Assembly (NCBI GenBank): GCA_900769975.1
Contig: CAAGIR010000103.1
Location: 1 to 7,593, forward strand
Direction of reading: 5' to 3'
Source of the DNA: Spirochaetia bacterium
GTDB taxonomy: Bacteria; Spirochaetota; Spirochaetia; Treponematales; Treponemataceae
DNA length: 7,593 nt
A program made the position numbers and the translations under genes. Positions 6,344-7,593 of the stretch are shown here, piece by piece. The notes below the pieces were generated by a model. The model was given only the letters and a program-made list of their open reading frames with translations. It was not told the origin of the DNA and made no database searches. Positions within the stretch are counted from its first letter, which is position 1. Each line of letters opens with the position of its first letter.

Positions 6344-6389
6344 TTAAATACTTTTAAAATAACTACTTAACAAAGTATAGTATTTAAAA
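6342..6389. repeat. 11-bp inverted repeat in the transposase leader
   Basis: TTTTAAATACT (6342-6352) is perfectly complementary to AGTATTTAAAA (6379-6389) with a 26-base spacer, all between the left tip of the element and the transposase start. It could fold in RNA entering from outside, or be a binding site for the transposase or a regulator. The likely transposase promoter lies within it. The sequence is AT-only apart from one C/G pair, so folding would be weak. Confidence 0.6.
6353..6381 (+). promoter_or_regulatory. Weak candidate promoter for the ISAs1 transposase
   Basis: TTTAAA (6353-6358) and TATAGT (6376-6381) are separated by 17 bases, about 45 bases before the transposase ATG. The -10 box matches 5 of 6 and the -35 box 4 of 6. 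The AT-rich context makes chance matches common. Confidence 0.3.
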
Positions 6390-6425
6390 ATCACAAAAAA
6401 CATTAGGATTCTTTCGGGTGGAAAA

Positions 6426-7580
6426 ATGACATTGAAAGAATCACTAATGACAATAAAAGATTTCAGAATTGACAGATGCAAGAAGCATAACCTGTGCGAT
6501 ATTTTAATGATTGTGCTGATAGGATATTTGACAGGCTGTAAAGATATGGAAGAAATACATTTCAGTGCAGAAGTTAGCGAAGAAATGCTCAGAAAATATC
6601 TCGAACTTCCAAACGGAATTCCAAGTACAGATACAATTCTTAGAGTTCTTGCTGGCATTGATGGAAAAGAACTCGAGAAAGTTCTTGCGGTTTATGCACG
6701 AGAAACTTTTGGTTCCCGAATCCCAGAGAAAGAAGTTATAGCTATAGATGGTAAAACAATCAGACGATCTGAATATAGAAATCATAATGATGAATCTAAA
6801 TCACATAAAGCGGCTCATGTAGTTTCTGCATTCGCAAGTTCGATTGAAATATGCTTTGGACAAGTCAAAACTGAAGAAAAATCAAATGAAATAACAGCAA
6901 TTCCGGAGCTTCTGGAACTTTTAGAGCTTAAAGGACTCATAGTTACCATTGATGCAATGGGCTGCCAGAAGAAAATTGCAGAAAAGATTGTTGAAAAGAA
7001 AGCAGATTACCTTTTTTCACTAAAAGGTAACCAGGAAAAACTCCATGAAAACGTAAAAGACTTCTTCAATCACGAACTCGATGAAAAATATTGTGAGCGA
7101 TACAGGATACAAAAACTTTCCTGTGCTGTCGAGAAAGACCATGGGCGTATTGAAAAGAGAGATTATTATCTTTGCACAAACCTGAAATGGCTTGCAGAAA
7201 AAGATGAGTGGAAGAATCTCTGCGGTATCGGCATGGTCAGAAGCAGCAGGCTGACAAAGGACGGGGAATCTACGGAATTAAGATACTTTATTACAAGTCT
7301 TACGGATGTAAATCTTGCAGCAAAAGCCATGAGGGCACACTGGAGTATTGAAAATAATCTGCACTGGGTGTTAGATACTGTTTTTGATGAAGATTATTGC
7401 AGGGTAAGAAAAGACAACAGCGCACAGAATTTGAATATTATAAGAAAACTTGTTATGAACCTATTAAAGGGTTTAGATTTGCCTGTCACAACAAAAAAGA
7501 AGAATCTTACAATAGGCAACAAACAGACACTCTGTTTAAAAAACGAAAAATGTCTGCTTTACGCTTTGCAGAATCTATAA
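6426..7580 (+). CDS. ISAs1-family DDE transposase, full length
   Basis: The 384-residue protein catalyses cut-and-join of its own element. The N-terminal region (about 10-95, with DILMIVLIGYLTGCKDMEEI at 25-44) is the DDE_Tnp_1-associated domain typical of ISAs1 and H-repeat proteins. The catalytic core follows, with D108 in VIAIDGKTIRRS (104-115), D176 in VTIDAMGCQKKIA (173-185) and E309 in HWSIENNLHWVLD (305-317). Other family marks are YLFSLKGNQ (195-203) and DHGRIEKR (238-245). All three catalytic residues are present and there is no internal stop. A GGGTGG ribosome site (6416-6421) lies 4 bases before ATG 6426; a second ATG at 6447 is possible. The TAA stop (7578-7580) shares two bases with the right inverted repeat. 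Confidence 0.95.
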   Translation: MTLKESLMTIKDFRIDRCKKHNLCDILMIVLIGYLTGCKDMEEIHFSAEVSEEMLRKYLELPNGIPSTDTILRVLAGIDGKELEKVLAVYARETFGSRIPEKEVIAIDGKTIRRSEYRNHNDESKSHKAAHVVSAFASSIEICFGQVKTEEKSNEITAIPELLELLELKGLIVTIDAMGCQKKIAEKIVEKKADYLFSLKGNQEKLHENVKDFFNHELDEKYCERYRIQKLSCAVEKDHGRIEKRDYYLCTNLKWLAEKDEWKNLCGIGMVRSSRLTKDGESTELRYFITSLTDVNLAAKAMRAHWSIENNLHWVLDTVFDEDYCRVRKDNSAQNLNIIRKLVMNLLKGLDLPVTTKKKNLTIGNKQTLCLKNEKCLLYALQNL

Positions 7581-7593
7581 TGCGTTTGCCCTG
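7579..7593 (-). repeat. Right terminal inverted repeat of the ISAs1 element
   Basis: Read on the minus strand this is CAGGGCAAACGCATT, identical over 15 bases to the left tip at 6329-6343. It ends exactly at the window edge and overlaps the transposase stop codon by two bases. Confidence 0.92.

Larger units (their letters stand above)
6329..7593 (+). mobile_element. Complete ISAs1-family insertion sequence, 1265 bp
   Basis: The element is bounded by perfect 15-bp inverted repeats starting CAGGG and holds one DDE transposase gene that nearly fills it. Length, single gene and CAGGG-type tips agree with the ISAs1 family. The right tip is the last base of the window, so the target duplication (8-10 bp in this family) cannot be confirmed; on the left it would be the bases ending at 6328 (ctccatca, or ccctccatca if 10 bp). 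Both ends and the reading frame are intact, so it may still move. It sits in the intergenic space upstream of metF, reading away from it. Confidence 0.9.

Overview
The window is AT-rich bacterial DNA carrying three intact housekeeping or catabolic genes, all on the minus strand. An insertion sequence lies at each edge. Gene content and style (a cytosolic GH120 beta-xylosidase, Tex, MetF, IS3- and ISAs1-type elements, and a GC-rich palindromic intergenic repeat in an AT-rich background) suggest a gut or rumen Treponema. This is inference: a xylan-using clostridium is the main alternative, and no rRNA or other marker gene is present to settle it.

Layout. Positions 1-118 are the outer end of an IS3-family element whose transposase reads leftwards out of the window. 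Positions 119-241 hold a short unexplained stretch with a GC-rich patch, followed by a hairpin terminator. Then come a 675-residue beta-helix glycosidase (266-2293) with its own promoter and a Tex-type RNA-binding protein (2425-4839). A 429-base gap follows, holding a promoter, a 113-bp GC-rich palindromic repeat (4928-5040) and the frameshifted relic of a GNAT acetyltransferase (5082-5220). After this lies metF (5269-6174), with a consensus sigma-70 promoter. The last 1265 bases (6329-7593) are one complete ISAs1-family element with perfect 15-bp terminal inverted repeats; its right tip is the final base of the window.

The three intact genes do not form a pathway. The glycosidase acts on imported xylo-oligosaccharides, Tex works in RNA metabolism, and MetF makes methyl-tetrahydrofolate for methionine synthesis. 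Each has its own promoter candidate, so they look like separate transcription units that merely share a direction. Gene decay (the GNAT relic), the palindromic repeat and two insertion sequences mark the spaces between them as sites of recent rearrangement.

I found no clear previously undescribed multi-gene system. The features most worth following are the 113-bp palindromic repeat beside the tex promoter, the GNAT relic, and a 16-residue insertion between the two catalytic residues of the GH120 enzyme.
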